Below are positions 7,708-18,383 of a DNA stretch of 64,000 bases, one piece after another (within the stretch, counting starts at the first letter, position 1; every line of letters starts with the position of its first letter). The stretch is from Paulinella micropora (Eukaryota; Cercozoa; Imbricatea; Euglyphida): positions 735,688 through 799,687 of the forward strand of contig BJOX01000074.1 in assembly GCA_009731375.1 (NCBI GenBank), given 5' to 3'. The notes under the pieces were generated by a model, which did no database searches, had not been told where the DNA came from, and saw only the letters and a list, made by a program, of their open reading frames with translations. Made by a program: the position numbers and the translations under genes.

Positions 7708-10700
7708 TTAATATCCGAAAGGTCTAGTTTCAATCGCATTCTCTACAATTCCGATAACTTGTCTTTTTGTATATGTAAAACTAAATATATTTTCTAAGTA
7801 TTCGCTTGTTATATTTTCTTGTGTTTGTCTCATGTTATCTTGTTGTTTTCTATTATAACTACTTTTCCAGACTTCTCAATTCGCTTAGCAATCCGTAATT
7901 CTTCATCAGTCTCCAACAATTCAGCCAGTTCATTTTTACCATTCTCAAATAATTCAGTGTTCGTAATACCTAGCCCGCAACTTATTACACTTAACATATT
8001 TGGTAAATTCAATGCTTTTTTAGTTTCATAGTTCATACTAAATCCTTTTACTTTCATACTGGCTTTACCATTATCCAATAAGTATCCATAACACTTCGGC
8101 CCGCCTCCCACAAAGGTTTTTATTTTCGCTCCTTTTAATTATCAGTCCCATCTCCCAGTAAATCGCCTGTCTCTACATCTACCTGATTAATTTCTTTGTT
8201 AGTCGTATATATTACGCTGTCTGTGTCATGATACAATATCCTATTACCTAATATGTCCATCATATTGTAAAGTCTCATTCTCGCGTGGCATGTAGTAAAT
8301 AAAGGAACTACAATATTTGTTTTAATCGGGTCGCTCACCGCGTCCTGTTTTAAATCATAACTGGCTTCTACAATTTGGTCGTTAATTATGTTAATATTTA
8401 TATTATCAACTGATTTATCGTTCAATAGTTTGTATAATGTATCTTTATCCTTTATCATTTTGTTCTGTGTTTTATTTTGTTTTTGTCCAAACTTGCCCCA
8501 TAAAGAGTTCAAGCACAACTTAGCCACTGCTCGCCGTCCTTCGTTTTTAAATATTTTGCTTTCATCCATCTTTACACCCATTTTAACTTCCATGCTGTTT
8601 ATGTAATTTTGTTTTTCTGCTTCCGTATTACATCCCGCAGGGTATCTGCTGGACTCTTGTTTTACTTTCAAGAATGTCTTTATGTATTCTTTGAATAGGC
8701 TACTGCTTTGTTCTTTCCAGTGCCATACTTCATATACTTTTATTAACTTATACCCTTTGTCTAAGGCCTTGTTCCAGTTATTGCTCGTTCTTTATCTGTG
8801 TGCTTACATTCGCCGTGTTGCTCGGTCATTCCGCACTTATCGCATAAGTAATACATCATCTTACCTCTGTCCGCCTTCGGTAAGATTGGGTGTAGTAAGC
8901 CTCTCGGCGGTAGCATCTTAACCTTAGCCACTCCGAAATGTTCTCTGTTTATAATTTTATTTTTCATCTCATTTCTCTCCTCCTCGTTGCTTGGTCTAAT
9001 AATTATATGGTGTCCACTTGGATAAAGGTCGTAATACATCACGGTCGGATAAAGTGAGCATATGTCAATATATTTCGCATACTCATTATCATGTCGTGAT
9101 TTCCAATATAATTTAAGAGCATTCACTCTACCTCCAAACATTGCCTCTCGTGGGTTTAGTCCTTCTTGTTCAGTAATTCGTTCGTTTGTATCCTCAGCCA
9201 GTCTTTCACTGGTTTTCATCAGGCTCCATTCGCACTCCCAGATGCTTATCACGTTGTTTTTCTCTTATCATTATTTCCTTATATAGTTCGCCCATTGTCT
9301 TATTCTTCTTCGCATTCAAAGCATTGCCGTTCCGACATTTCTGACATCCGTGCCAATGGCACCCGTAAAACTCATAAGCAGTTTTGTTTTTCTCGTCCCA
9401 TCCATCTACATACACACGAGATTGTCCGAGTTGAAACATTTTTTCACCTCCGTTGAATGCGTGCTTAATATCTGTCTTATCCAGTCTGCTTCTGTATGCT
9501 AGCCATTCTACACAAGCCCTAGAAGTCATCCTGTTTTGTTTTTCCGCTTTCAATATCGCAATTGAATTCTCTGGCATAAACTTAGCAGGATACAGAGCCA
9601 TAACACAACTCGCGATAGTTGTATATTGAAAAGGGCCAATACCAAACTCTAGAAACTGATTTCTAAAATCTATACAACCCTTCCTCAGTATATAAACATC
9701 TGAATGACAATACTCTGCGATTTCCTTTGCCATATCAAAGTGGTTATGTGCTTTCACTTGTTCATCATACCATTCAAGAAATTCCTTCGTTTATCTCCTC
9801 GCATCGTGTCGTAGCCATAATGTTTCTTATGGGGCATTACCCCGACATAATTTTTATTTTTTGCAGTATTGAAGAAGTGCGGGAAGAAACCTTTCTTAAG
9901 TTCCGTAAGTCCGAATGTCTTTGGAAAGTCTGACAATGGCATCGTAAGAAAACTTAGGCTGTCTATAAAGCGATACTTCTTAAGTGTCATCATCATAATC
10001 TTACCGCCCTCATAAATTACAAATGGAGTTTGACCATTATCAACCAACCACTTAAGAATAAACTGACAATCATAACCGCGGGCATTGTATGCGATAAATG
10101 TAAATCCGCTGTGCTTAGGGTCAAAAACCCACTTACAGAAATCTTGAATGTTCTTATGTATATTAATAGGCGGTTCCTTCGCATCGTAATACTGGCTTTC
10201 AGCTTAACAATGTGTTCGCCTGTGTCCTGTGTCGCTTCAAAGTCAAAGAATATGTATTGCTCTGACGGCGGTAAGATTTCTTTTTGGACTATTTCACATT
10301 GGTCTTCAAGCGATTTCACTAGTTTACAATTTCGGCATTTCGCATATCCGCATTTGTGATCATCCTTCTTTCTGTACGATTTACATTTCGCTTTAACATC
10401 GCAGTTTGTCGTCCTGTGGTTATTAAAGCATTCAGTGTTTGGAAACTTTCTATTACACTGCTCACATTCTTTCCACAGGCTCTTGTCATTTATTCCCTTA
10501 CAACCCTTGGTTTCACAGATACTACATTTGGCTTCACAGGCATGTCTTTCCTTATACCCTCTTAGACATAACTCACAGAAATTCTTTTTTCCTAGCATAG
10601 ATTTCATGTTAGTTATAGCATCGTAATGTCCTTCAGTCTTTAGAATGTAAAAGTTAGACAGCCGTTCGCCGTTCGCATCAAGTAGATCTGTTTTATAAAC

Positions 10701-11651
10701 GATTTTGTCAGGGAATTCAATAATAACCAGATTGTATTTAACGTGATTAGCGAATGTATTAATTTCTGGTATCCCACACACATCCTTAATAACTTTCGCT
10801 TCATCGTGTAAAGCCTCTGCCATTTCCTGCTGTATCTTTCGTCCTCGCATAATTTGTGAGTATTTTTGATGTTTTTAAATTTTTGCTTTGACTACAACGA
10901 TTGCTCGTGCTAAGCATAACTTATCGCTGTTTGTAATACAGATTACTCCTTTCTTTCTGTAGATATCCAATTTGTTCAAAACCTGTAGCCTTGTCCCGCC
11001 CGTCGGCATTTTAACAGATTTCAACACAAATTTTAATTTATCAAAGTTTATTCCGTTCTCGTCCATGTAAAGACTTTCGTTGCTTTGAAATATTGCTGAC
11101 AATCTTTCTAAAACTTTTTCAACCGAGATTTGATTAACTTTGTGTAAGCCTGTTGATACTTTTCCATAGTAATCCACAAACTCAATACCTAGGCTAACCT
11201 TATCTGCAGGTGATTGTCGTCTTACAAAGTCGTTCAACACAATCTCAATAAATCTTATCACATCGCGCATCGTAAATGATCGGAAGTTGCCGTTAATCCT
11301 TACCGCATATCGGCTTTCATTTATTCCTAGTTCGTGTTCCTTGCTGTCGTCCCTCATGATATCATAATTACCATACCTCAACAAGTCTCTGTAATTTTCT
11401 TTCAGTTCTTTTTTCTCTTCAATCGTAGGTAAAGGTGGCGCTATTGGTATAGCATGGTGCTCAAAATACACTGCGCTCCTTACTTGGTTCAAGTAGTTTT
11501 GGGCTGTCGGTGTATCAATTTTATACCCCCTTACCTTCGGTTTGATATATAGCACATCCCGACCCCTGACAGACTTGATTTCGTAATTTATCTTATATTC
11601 CCTTAATCTATCCAACCTGTAGACCTTGCCGTTATACGTGTGTGTCTCCAT
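7708..11651 (-). pseudogene. Protein-primed family B DNA polymerase of the PLV
   Basis: About 1,300 codons when followed across breaks. Order from the N-terminus: a 258-codon segment ending CLARAIVVVKAKI; a TAA (10875-10877) with coding continuing in the same frame; a Cys/His-rich zinc-binding stretch (CELCLRGYKERHACEAKC and further CxxC pairs); Exo I YIFFDFEATQ; Exo II FIAYNARGYDCQF; Exo III EIAEYCHSDVYILRK; the insert YEFYGCHWHGCQKC; motif A YIDICSLYPTVM; motif B KLCLNSLWGKFG; motif C YHDTDSVIY; and a C-terminus with YTKRQVIGIVENAIETRPFGY before TAA. Frameshifts lie near 10,200, 9,785, 9,225, 8,780, 8,130 and 7,838. All catalytic motifs are still present, so decay is recent or partly due to sequencing error. 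It would replicate the linear viral genome from a terminal protein. Confidence 0.88.
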
Positions 11652-11813
11652 GTTTGATAATAGTATATCAAGGAAAATATAATTTTATAAAATTAAAATA
11701 TTTGTCTGCCTCAATCGGTCGTCCCCTCGTGGCCTCGTGTGTATCCTATATATAAGGACCCTCCCTTGTCTTTAAATAGAAATTCAGTGGTTCCCGCAGA
11801 GAAACCTTTTTGA

Positions 11814-12005
11814 TTACTGATACTTACCATACCCGCAACCGCAGTGGCAGTTATGTTCCATGTATCCGCACATATTACATCTATCATCACAAGTGGCTTC
11901 GCACACATCATCTTTCTTTATTCTCTCCGTATACTCTTTGCTTGGTCTTGGAGGAACTGGAGGTTTTTCTTTTTCTGTTGCTGAAATATGTTTCTGAGAC
12001 TTCAT
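11814..12005 (-). CDS. Small cysteine-rich PLV protein
   Basis: 63 residues with a basic Pro-rich N-terminal half (PPVPPRPSKEYTERIKK) and a C-terminal Cys/His cluster: CEATCDDRCNMCGYMEHNC then HCGCGYG. The pairs suggest zinc binding. No family is recognised. It lies upstream of the polymerase on the same strand. An overlapping frame (11711-11911) continues the strand's coding potential and may be the tail after a frameshift. Confidence 0.45.
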   Translation of the reverse strand: MKSQKHISATEKEKPPVPPRPSKEYTERIKKDDVCEATCDDRCNMCGYMEHNCHCGCGYGKYQ

Positions 12006-12104
12006 ATGTCGCGCTTTGTTTCCATTATGTATTTCGGAACCACATTCACACTTAAAATCTTTATGCTTCCAAATTGTCTTCTTTTCTTTTTTGATTATTC
12101 TTGT

Positions 12105-12340
12105 TTATTTATCGTAATTAATTTTCCATTCCTCGTATTTAGGTATTATATTTTCTTCGTGATACTTCTTTGCTTCTTCAATGCTTGCTCTTTTGATTTT
12201 TTCTTTCCGATGCAGAAACTCTTACACATAACCTTTCCTCCTCTCCATTGAACTTTTACCATTGGTCTCTTTTCGTTATTCTTTACCATGACACAACCTC
12301 TGGACATTCTAAATCTCTGAGTGTCTTCGTTTGTCATCAT
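12105..12340 (-). pseudogene. AP2-like DNA-binding protein of the PLV
   Basis: The reading frame begins MMTNEDTQRFRMSRGCVMV and continues MVKVQWRGGKVMCKSFCIG, which resembles the three-stranded sheet of the AP2/integrase-type DNA-binding fold. The following helix (SIEEAKKYHEENIIPKYEEW) is found one frame over, reaching TAA at 12105-12107, so a single-base shift near 12,155 splits the gene. Intact length would be about 78 residues. Small AP2 proteins occur in mobile elements and giant viruses. It is the last viral gene on this side. Confidence 0.5.
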
Positions 12341-12949
12341 TTATGTGTCTTTATTTTATTTATTTAAATAATAATTATTTACAGATAGCCTTTTTTCTTT
12401 CTTTTGTTTGTATGTATTAGTTATAAACAGGTAGACGAAATAATAAATAACGGCTCTTAGTGTGGTTTCTCTAGAGAAACTGCACTGAAGATCTGTCCTG
12501 AAGTGGCCCCCTATAGTACTTCTACAGACATAAGGTAAAAAATGGGGGGTGCAGTAGGAAAAGAATCTATTTCTGTGTAGTGATTGCCCCAAAAATGAAC
12601 AATGTGCCACTGTCCTTTATCGAGCGGCACGTGTACAGACGCATGCACCACGTCAGAAGCAATCGTTGAGCAGGTTTGTTTTTTTTGCAAATCTCCTATG
12701 TCGTGTTGGTTCGCAAGTATCCCTTCTTGTTTTTCCAGCATCTTTTCTTGGTTTTTGAAAATTTCCTTAATAATGTACATGAAGGCATGTGTATGTACAG
12801 TATGTATGCATTTTTTTGTTGCACAAACACTGCATTTAATCGAGACGAATCCTTGTCCTCGTAGGGGTTGAGTGGAAAATAAGGGGTGAATAAGAGTGGG
12901 GTCACTTAATACTTACGTATTTTATTGTATGTACATATGTACTTATGTA
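12341..12949. other. Edge of left PLV part and host-like spacer
   Basis: AT-rich to about 12,470, then a repeat shared with 30,000 (12479-12536), then mixed sequence with a minus-strand frame (12511-12780) that contains a short Lys/Glu/Gln-rich helix but no family I know. Nothing else is supported. Confidence 0.5.
12479..12536 (+). repeat. Dispersed repeat, copy without the foldback insert
   Basis: Matches 30000-30042 in the same orientation (starts AACTGCACTGAAGATCTG, contains AAGTGGCCCCCTATA) and then continues TACTTCTACAGACATA, whose last 12 bases (TCTACAGACATA) are found at 30340-30351 on the far side of the foldback. Both copies sit at the right edge of a PLV segment. Confidence 0.75.
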
Positions 12950-13716
12950 GTTAAATGTATGTATGTATGTGTATGTATGTATGTATGTATGCACGTATGT
13001 ATGTATGTATGTATGTATGTATGTATGTATGTATATATGTATGTATGTATGTATGTATTTATGTATTTATGCATGCATGCATGCATGTGTATGTATGTTT
13101 GCATGTATGTATGTATGTATGTATTCACATATGTATGTATATGTGTGCACATATGTATGTATGCATGTGTATGTATGTATGTATGTATGTATGCATGCAT
13201 GTATGTATGTATGCATGCATGTATGTGTGCATGCATGTATGTATGTATGCATGTATGCATGTATGTATGTATGTATGTATGCATGCATGCATGCATGCAT
13301 GTATGTATGTATGTATATATGTATGTGTGTATGTATGTATGTATTCACATATGTATGTATATGTATGCACATATGTATGTATGTATATGTATGTATGTAT
13401 GTATGTATGTATGCATGTATGTATGTATGAATGCATGTATGTATGCATGCATGTATGTATGTATGTACGTATTTATGTATGTATGTTGTATGTATGTATG
13501 TGCGTACGTACGTATGTACGTACGTATGTATGTATGTATGTATGTACGTACGTACGTACGTATGTATGTATGTATGTATGTATGTATGCATGCATGCATG
13601 CATGTATGCATGTATGTATGCATGTATGTGTGTATGTATGTATGCATGCATGTATGTATGTATCGCTATGTATATATGTATGTATGTATGTATGTATCGC
13701 TATGTATGTATGTATG

Positions 13717-13748
<32 letters not shown>

Positions 13749-14168
13749 TGTATGTACGTGTGTATGTGTGTATGTACATATGTATGTATGTATACATGTA
13801 CACATATGTACGTATGTATGTATGTGCATGTATGTATGTATGTATGTATGTATGTATGTACATATGTACGTATGTAAGTATGTATGTAAGTATGTATGTA
13901 AGTATGTATATATGTAAATATGTATGTATGTATGTATTATATGTATGTATGTATGTATGTATCCTTGTATGTATGTATGTATGTATGCATGTATGTATGT
14001 ATGTATGTATGTATGTATGTATGCATGTATGCATGTATGTATGTATTACATTGTATGTATTTATGCATGTATGTATTTTATGTATGTTTTTGCATTGTAT
14101 GTAATATTGTATCGTATGTATCGTATTGATCGTATGTATGTATGTATGTGTGTATATATATGTGTATT

Positions 14169-14201
<33 letters not shown>

Positions 14202-14420
14202 ATGTATGTATATCTATGTATCTATGTATCTATGTACGTACGTATGTATGTATGTATGAGTCTTGTAATATACGTATACTATGTATGTATGTATGTATGT
14301 ATGCATGCATGTATCTATGTATGTATGTATGTCGGTTTGTCGGTTTGTCTGTCTGTCTGTCTCTCTCTCTAGCTATGTATGTACGTATGCATGTATTTAT
14401 GTATGTTTGTTTGTTTGTAA
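12950..14420 (+). repeat. (ATGT)n microsatellite with variants
   Basis: About 1.45 kb of ATGT repeats with GCAT, ACGT, ATCT, TTTGT and CTGT variants and short interruptions such as the doubled ATTCACATATGTATGTATATGT block near 13,122 and 13,344. All long frames here encode only Met/Tyr/Val/Cys repeats and are not genes. Confidence 0.97.
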
Positions 14421-14552
14421 TTTTTTGGCCTGAGTTGAATCATTTGCCCAAAGTCACGATTTATAGTTATTTTACCCCAAGTATTTTGCTTGACTGATCC
14501 AGACAGCACGATGTGTGCATTTAATAATTATGTATGCATGCATGCATGCATC

Positions 14553-14597
<45 letters not shown>

Positions 14598-14770
14598 ACA
14601 TATGTATATATATACATATATTATATATATATATATATGTATATATATGTGTGTATCTGTGTGTATCTGTGTGTGTCTGTGTCTGTGTGTCTGTGTGTGT
14701 ATGTATGTATGTATGTATATATATATATATATATGTATATGTATATATGTGTATGCACTTATGGTTACAT
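14421..14770. repeat. Short unique spacer, then TG/TA-rich tract
   Basis: 14,420-14,530 is unique with no gene seen. 14,530-14,770 is a mix of (GCAT)n, (TA)n, (TG)n and (ATGT)n. No coding support. Confidence 0.85.
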
Positions 14771-14933
14771 ACATACGTACATCCTGTTGATGTCTCGCAA
14801 TTGTTGGTTTCATGCAGGGTTGTAGCCAAGATGCTACCGTTGTATGGTCTGGCGTCTTCTTTGCCGCCTTACCGCGCAGCTGCTGTTGCTCTCATGTGGA
14901 GCCTGCTGTTGAGTGTAAGTCGTGCCGTCTCCA

Positions 14934-15134
14934 TCACGGGTGGCAGTCTCAAATTAAAGGTTTCTCAGATGAGGAGAGAGAGANNNNNNNNNNGAGAGAG
15001 TGGATGTGAGAGGAAGAGAGAGAGAGAGACGGGGAGGGGGGAGGCAGGGAAAGAGTTTGAGGAGAGGAAAGGAGGGAGAGAGGGAGGGGGGGGTCACTGG
15101 CGGCACTCTCAAGCTGCAGTTTTCTCAGTTCGAG
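14934..15134 (+). repeat. Partial duplication of an exon edge
   Basis: 14934-14970 and 15094-15134 are diverged copies of one 35-40 bp segment (GGTGGCAGTCTCAAA versus GGCGGCACTCTCAAG, both followed by TTTCTCAG and a GA-rich tract), separated by a GA microsatellite and a gap. Confidence 0.6.
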
Positions 15135-15174
15135 GGAGAAAGCAGGGAGTGGAGAGGGGAGAGTGAGTCTGTGT

Positions 15175-15201
15175 GTATGTGTTGAGAGAGAGAGAGAGAG
15201 A

Positions 15202-15237
<36 letters not shown>

Positions 15238-15371
15238 AGAAATTATAACAGCAAAGAACAATAACATGCAACAGCTACATCAGTAAAAGTCATATGTGAA
15301 ACGTAAGTTGTGTGTGTGCGTGTGTGTGTGCGTTGAGAGAGAGAGAGAACAGGCACAGCCAGGCAGGCCAA

Positions 15372-15424
<53 letters not shown>

Positions 15425-15436
15425 GGNNNNNNNNNN
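15175..15436. repeat. GA/GC dinucleotides and 63-base poly-C before a gap
   Basis: (GA)n with a central (GC)n block at 15185-15236, then a poly-C of about 60 bases (15363-15422) ending at N gap 15427-15436. Low-complexity sequence, likely under-resolved. Confidence 0.9.
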
Positions 15437-15524
15437 CGACATTGAACTTGCCTACGCTTGGGGGAGGCAGCTCTCCCTACACTGTGCAGTTCGCAGGCGA
15501 CTTCGGAGCCACGGTGTGTTCTCT

Positions 15525-15526
15525 CT

Positions 15527-15586
<60 letters not shown>

Positions 15587-15600
15587 GCTGCTGCTGCTGC
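15525..15600 (+). repeat. (CT)n in an intron
   Basis: About 65 bases of CT then CTG repeats between two IPT/TIG-like exons, on the side of the 3' splice site. Confidence 0.9.
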
Positions 15601-15954
15601 TGCACCCCATCTACCTACTCTACTCTACTCTCCATCTCTCTTAAATCAGGTGACCCCGATTTACCTCAAGTCGGCTGCCTTCCTGAACACAAACTTCTCT
15701 TGTTCCTCCGTCTCCAACACTGCCACCAGGTGCACACACACACACACACACACCGCCAACCTCATTCTCTCTCTCTCTCTCTCCCTCCCTCCTCAGTGTC
15801 ACCTGCACCTTGCCGGAGGCTGCGGGCACTAGCAATCAAGTTCACTCTCATCACCAGCGGGCAGACTAGTACTTTGACCAGGACGGACGTCATCAACTTC
15901 CCTGCTCCGCAAATCCAGGTCATTTACTGTTTGTGTGTGTGATGCAAAGCCGGG

Positions 15955-16050
15955 CGGGGGGGGGGGGGGGGGGGGAGGGNNNNNNNNNNCCCCGGGGTAT
16001 CATACCTGGTATCATACCGGGTATGGAAGGGGTATCGCTTGGCTGTGATA
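15955..16050. repeat. G-rich gap plus dispersed palindromic repeat, copy 1
   Basis: Poly-G, a 10-N gap and then GGTATCATACCTGGTATCAT with overlapping palindromes, ending in GGGGTATCGCTTGGCTGTGA (to 16048). The same end, preceded by the same kind of G-rich gap, is found at 26,890-26,936 inside the viral fibre gene. Confidence 0.75.
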
Positions 16051-16204
16051 TGGGTTAGGGCTCTCTGCTGAACGCTCTCCGGCCGTCGCGCGTGACATGT
16101 TCGCCCTTCGTAAGCCATTCGCCCTGCTCATGCCGCAAGACCTCGTCCACTGCGTCCCAGACGATACACTCCCACAGGAGGCCGTCGAGACGTGTCGTAA
16201 GATT

Positions 16205-18383
16205 TTATTTCTTGACGACAACACCCCCCGCTGGAGAGGATGTAGATGCGTATGGGTTTGGAGAATGTCGCGGCCCCTGGCCCCAATACGGGTTCGAGGA
16301 GCTCGATGAGCTCGACGACGATGACCAGTATGGGCTAGGTGAACTCGAGGGGGATCTCTGATAGGAGCTGGACCCCGTATAAGAGTGTTCTCCCCATGAG
16401 GTGGATGTGACGAAGGACAGTATGTCGAACTGTGGTTCGTTTGCCTTGGCCTGATGATCAGGCAACGACAATCCCACAGCCTGCATGGCCTGCAGCAAGA
16501 TGTTTGCCCGTCGCATACGTTCGTCCTTGTTCGGCTTAGAGCCGAAGATCTTCTTCACAAAAGTTGCATCCCACGCGGACACTTCGACCAATCGGTCAAC
16601 GCGAAAACTCTGAAGCGAGAATGCGCGGTCATCGGCATCCTGTGCCTGTGACAAGACGTTGCGAATGTATATTTCCCCCGTTGTTCGGCCCTTGGTGGTC
16701 GTTGCTCTAGCGATGCCCTTAAGGACTTCCACCAGTAACATCGCCAAATCCGCACGAACAAGGGGCGTGATCAACTTGTGGGAGGTCCACGATTTCGTTG
16801 TGTGGCACATCGGCTTCCCACATACGTTGTGCCATTGCCGACGCCAGGTCGGCGACAATAACAGGGTCGCACATGAAACCCCAGTTGGCTCCCTTTACAA
16901 ATTGTTCGAGCAGGTAATGAGGTCGCCCGGGAGGCTTCAATTGTCCCCCCTGAATCAATCGGCCCGCTTTCTCATCCCATTGTGGCCACTTGTGCGTTAA
17001 CAAGTCTTGGGATGCCCAACGACTGGCTTTGTTGGCTAATATCTGTTTAGTGTCAGCAGCGGTTAGACTGAACTGTCCAATCGTGCTGTCTAGACACGTA
17101 TAGCCCAACAAAAGCAAGATACCTTCGCCATAATCAATATTGACTTGCGGTTTATACTTGCCATAGTCAAAAGTTGTGGCCTTGTCGAGCCGAGTCAGAG
17201 CTCGTTCAACCAATTTGTCGTTCGCTTTCTTTTGTTCTTCTGTGGTGTTTGAAGGTCGGTTGTGTCCGCCACCCCCCTGGTTTCGCTGGGGTGGGACAAC
17301 TACCGTTTTGTGAAAGAAAACGAATGTCGTTCCCTCTGGGACGACGGTTGCTCTGCCATCATTGCCATATGTGACATGAACCTCGTTCGCCAAGCAAATT
17401 CGGAGGATGTCACTGATGGTCTGTGCTACTAACTCGCACATAGCGAGGAAGTTGCACCAGTAGAGCTTAACCGCCGGGTGGGGAGCAATTTTCTTTTCCA
17501 CCGCCTTACCACCTCTAATAGCCTTCTCAAACACCATGGTGGCCTTGAAGTATTTGAACTTCGTTGCCATCCTACTCACCCAGGTCCACTGATGCTGTTC
17601 GATTGTATCAAGCAGCTCGTTAAGGGTGTCCCGGGCTTGGGCAGCTGCTGTTGAATCGTCCTCAGAGGGGAGAAGCTGTTTCTTCCAGCTCTTGTGCTCT
17701 GTGAGGGTGAGATTCCAAATTGCAACCGCAGCACTCAGGTTTCGTGCTGAAACTATATTCCAAGCTTGTATCTCCGAGATAAACACCAGCAACCCTGCCG
17801 AGTTGGGCCACTTTGTGTCTGTAGCTAGTTCTTTATCTGGGTCCTGTGTGAAAGGAAAAGTGAGAGAGGGTTGCAGATCCTTTTTTTCGATGAATAAGGT
17901 ATTCAGCAGAGCTGGGTACCTTTGGTGGTTTATCTGCCACGCTTCGTCTAATAAGGAGTCACGCACGGTTGCTAGAACCCTGTAGAGGTCCATAACATGA
18001 TGTATGGTAGCGGTACCATTTGCAGTAAGGCTCGGATTGAACAAATGCATCAGTCCAATAGCCCCTTGTATCGAGGGCTCCTTCAACACACACCCGTACC
18101 AAGTCGCTTCCTCATACATGTTATTTGAGAAAAGATGCATCGAGTTGTCATTTAGGTTTGTCCCATGTTCCATGTCATCTAGAGGGTTGCCTGGCCATCC
18201 CTCGGCTGGGCCTCGGTATCGGTCCAGCACTACCTTCGTTTGAATTGCACGAGCCGGAATTACCAACCCATTGTCGGGCCCTCTCCATAGGGCGAGGGAC
18301 AGGTTCCTCCTGTGCTCTTCCTCCTCCCCTTGCGGGAGTGGTAAAACCGCCGCCTGTGGCGGGCGTGTCGTTACCGTCTGCAT
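16205..18383 (-). pseudogene. Unrecognised two-frame coding region of about 700 codons
   Basis: The first frame (18383 to 16719) is open for 554 codons, has balanced amino-acid use and a sensible start after a Pro-rich leader. Near 16,780 sense moves to the next frame, which continues (LVRADLAMLLVEVLKG) for about 190 codons and ends in a Ser/Pro/Tyr-rich tail (SSPSPYW then a run of serines). Residue features: KLYWCNFLAMCELV, HVTYGNDGRATVV, RWASQDLLTHKWPQW. There are no membrane segments, zinc knuckles, polymerase or protease motifs. The all-helical look, one large protein and a Ser-rich tail would suit a nucleocapsid or gag-like protein of an endogenous element, but I do not recognise it. It has no introns, unlike nearby host genes, and its start side faces a 2-kb repeat array. 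Confidence 0.5.

Larger units (their letters stand above)
14818..15918 (+). pseudogene. Exons of a secreted IPT/TIG-like repeat protein
   Basis: Exon 14818-14914 (after TGCAG, before GTAAGT) has ATG 14831 followed by a signal-peptide-like stretch (YRAAAVALMWSLLLS). Later exons: about 15437-15513 (GGGSSPYTVQFAGDFGAT), 15650-15729 (VTPIYLKSAAFLNTNFSCSS) and 15797-15918 (VTCTLPEAAGT then KFTLITSGQTSTLTRT and NFPAPQIQ). The last two join in phase (AG+T). Alternating hydrophobic strands with a Cys pair and a 'CTLP...G....F.L....Q.S' pattern are typical of IPT/TIG-type extracellular beta-sandwich repeats. Exon four carries a one-base insertion near 15,839, so it is either broken or misread. N gaps at 14984 and 15427 hide exons between. 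Confidence 0.45.

Noticed and set aside
12896-14259. Open frames of several hundred codons rich in Met, Tyr, Val, Cys
   Set aside because: They are translations of ATGT/ACAT repeats, open in several frames and on both strands. The same holds for 44,877-48,800, 54,463-55,215 and 62,966-63,664.
16092-16361. Plus-strand frame rich in Asp/Glu/Leu
   Set aside because: Antisense to the Ser/Pro/Tyr-rich tail of the minus-strand gene; low complexity explains it.
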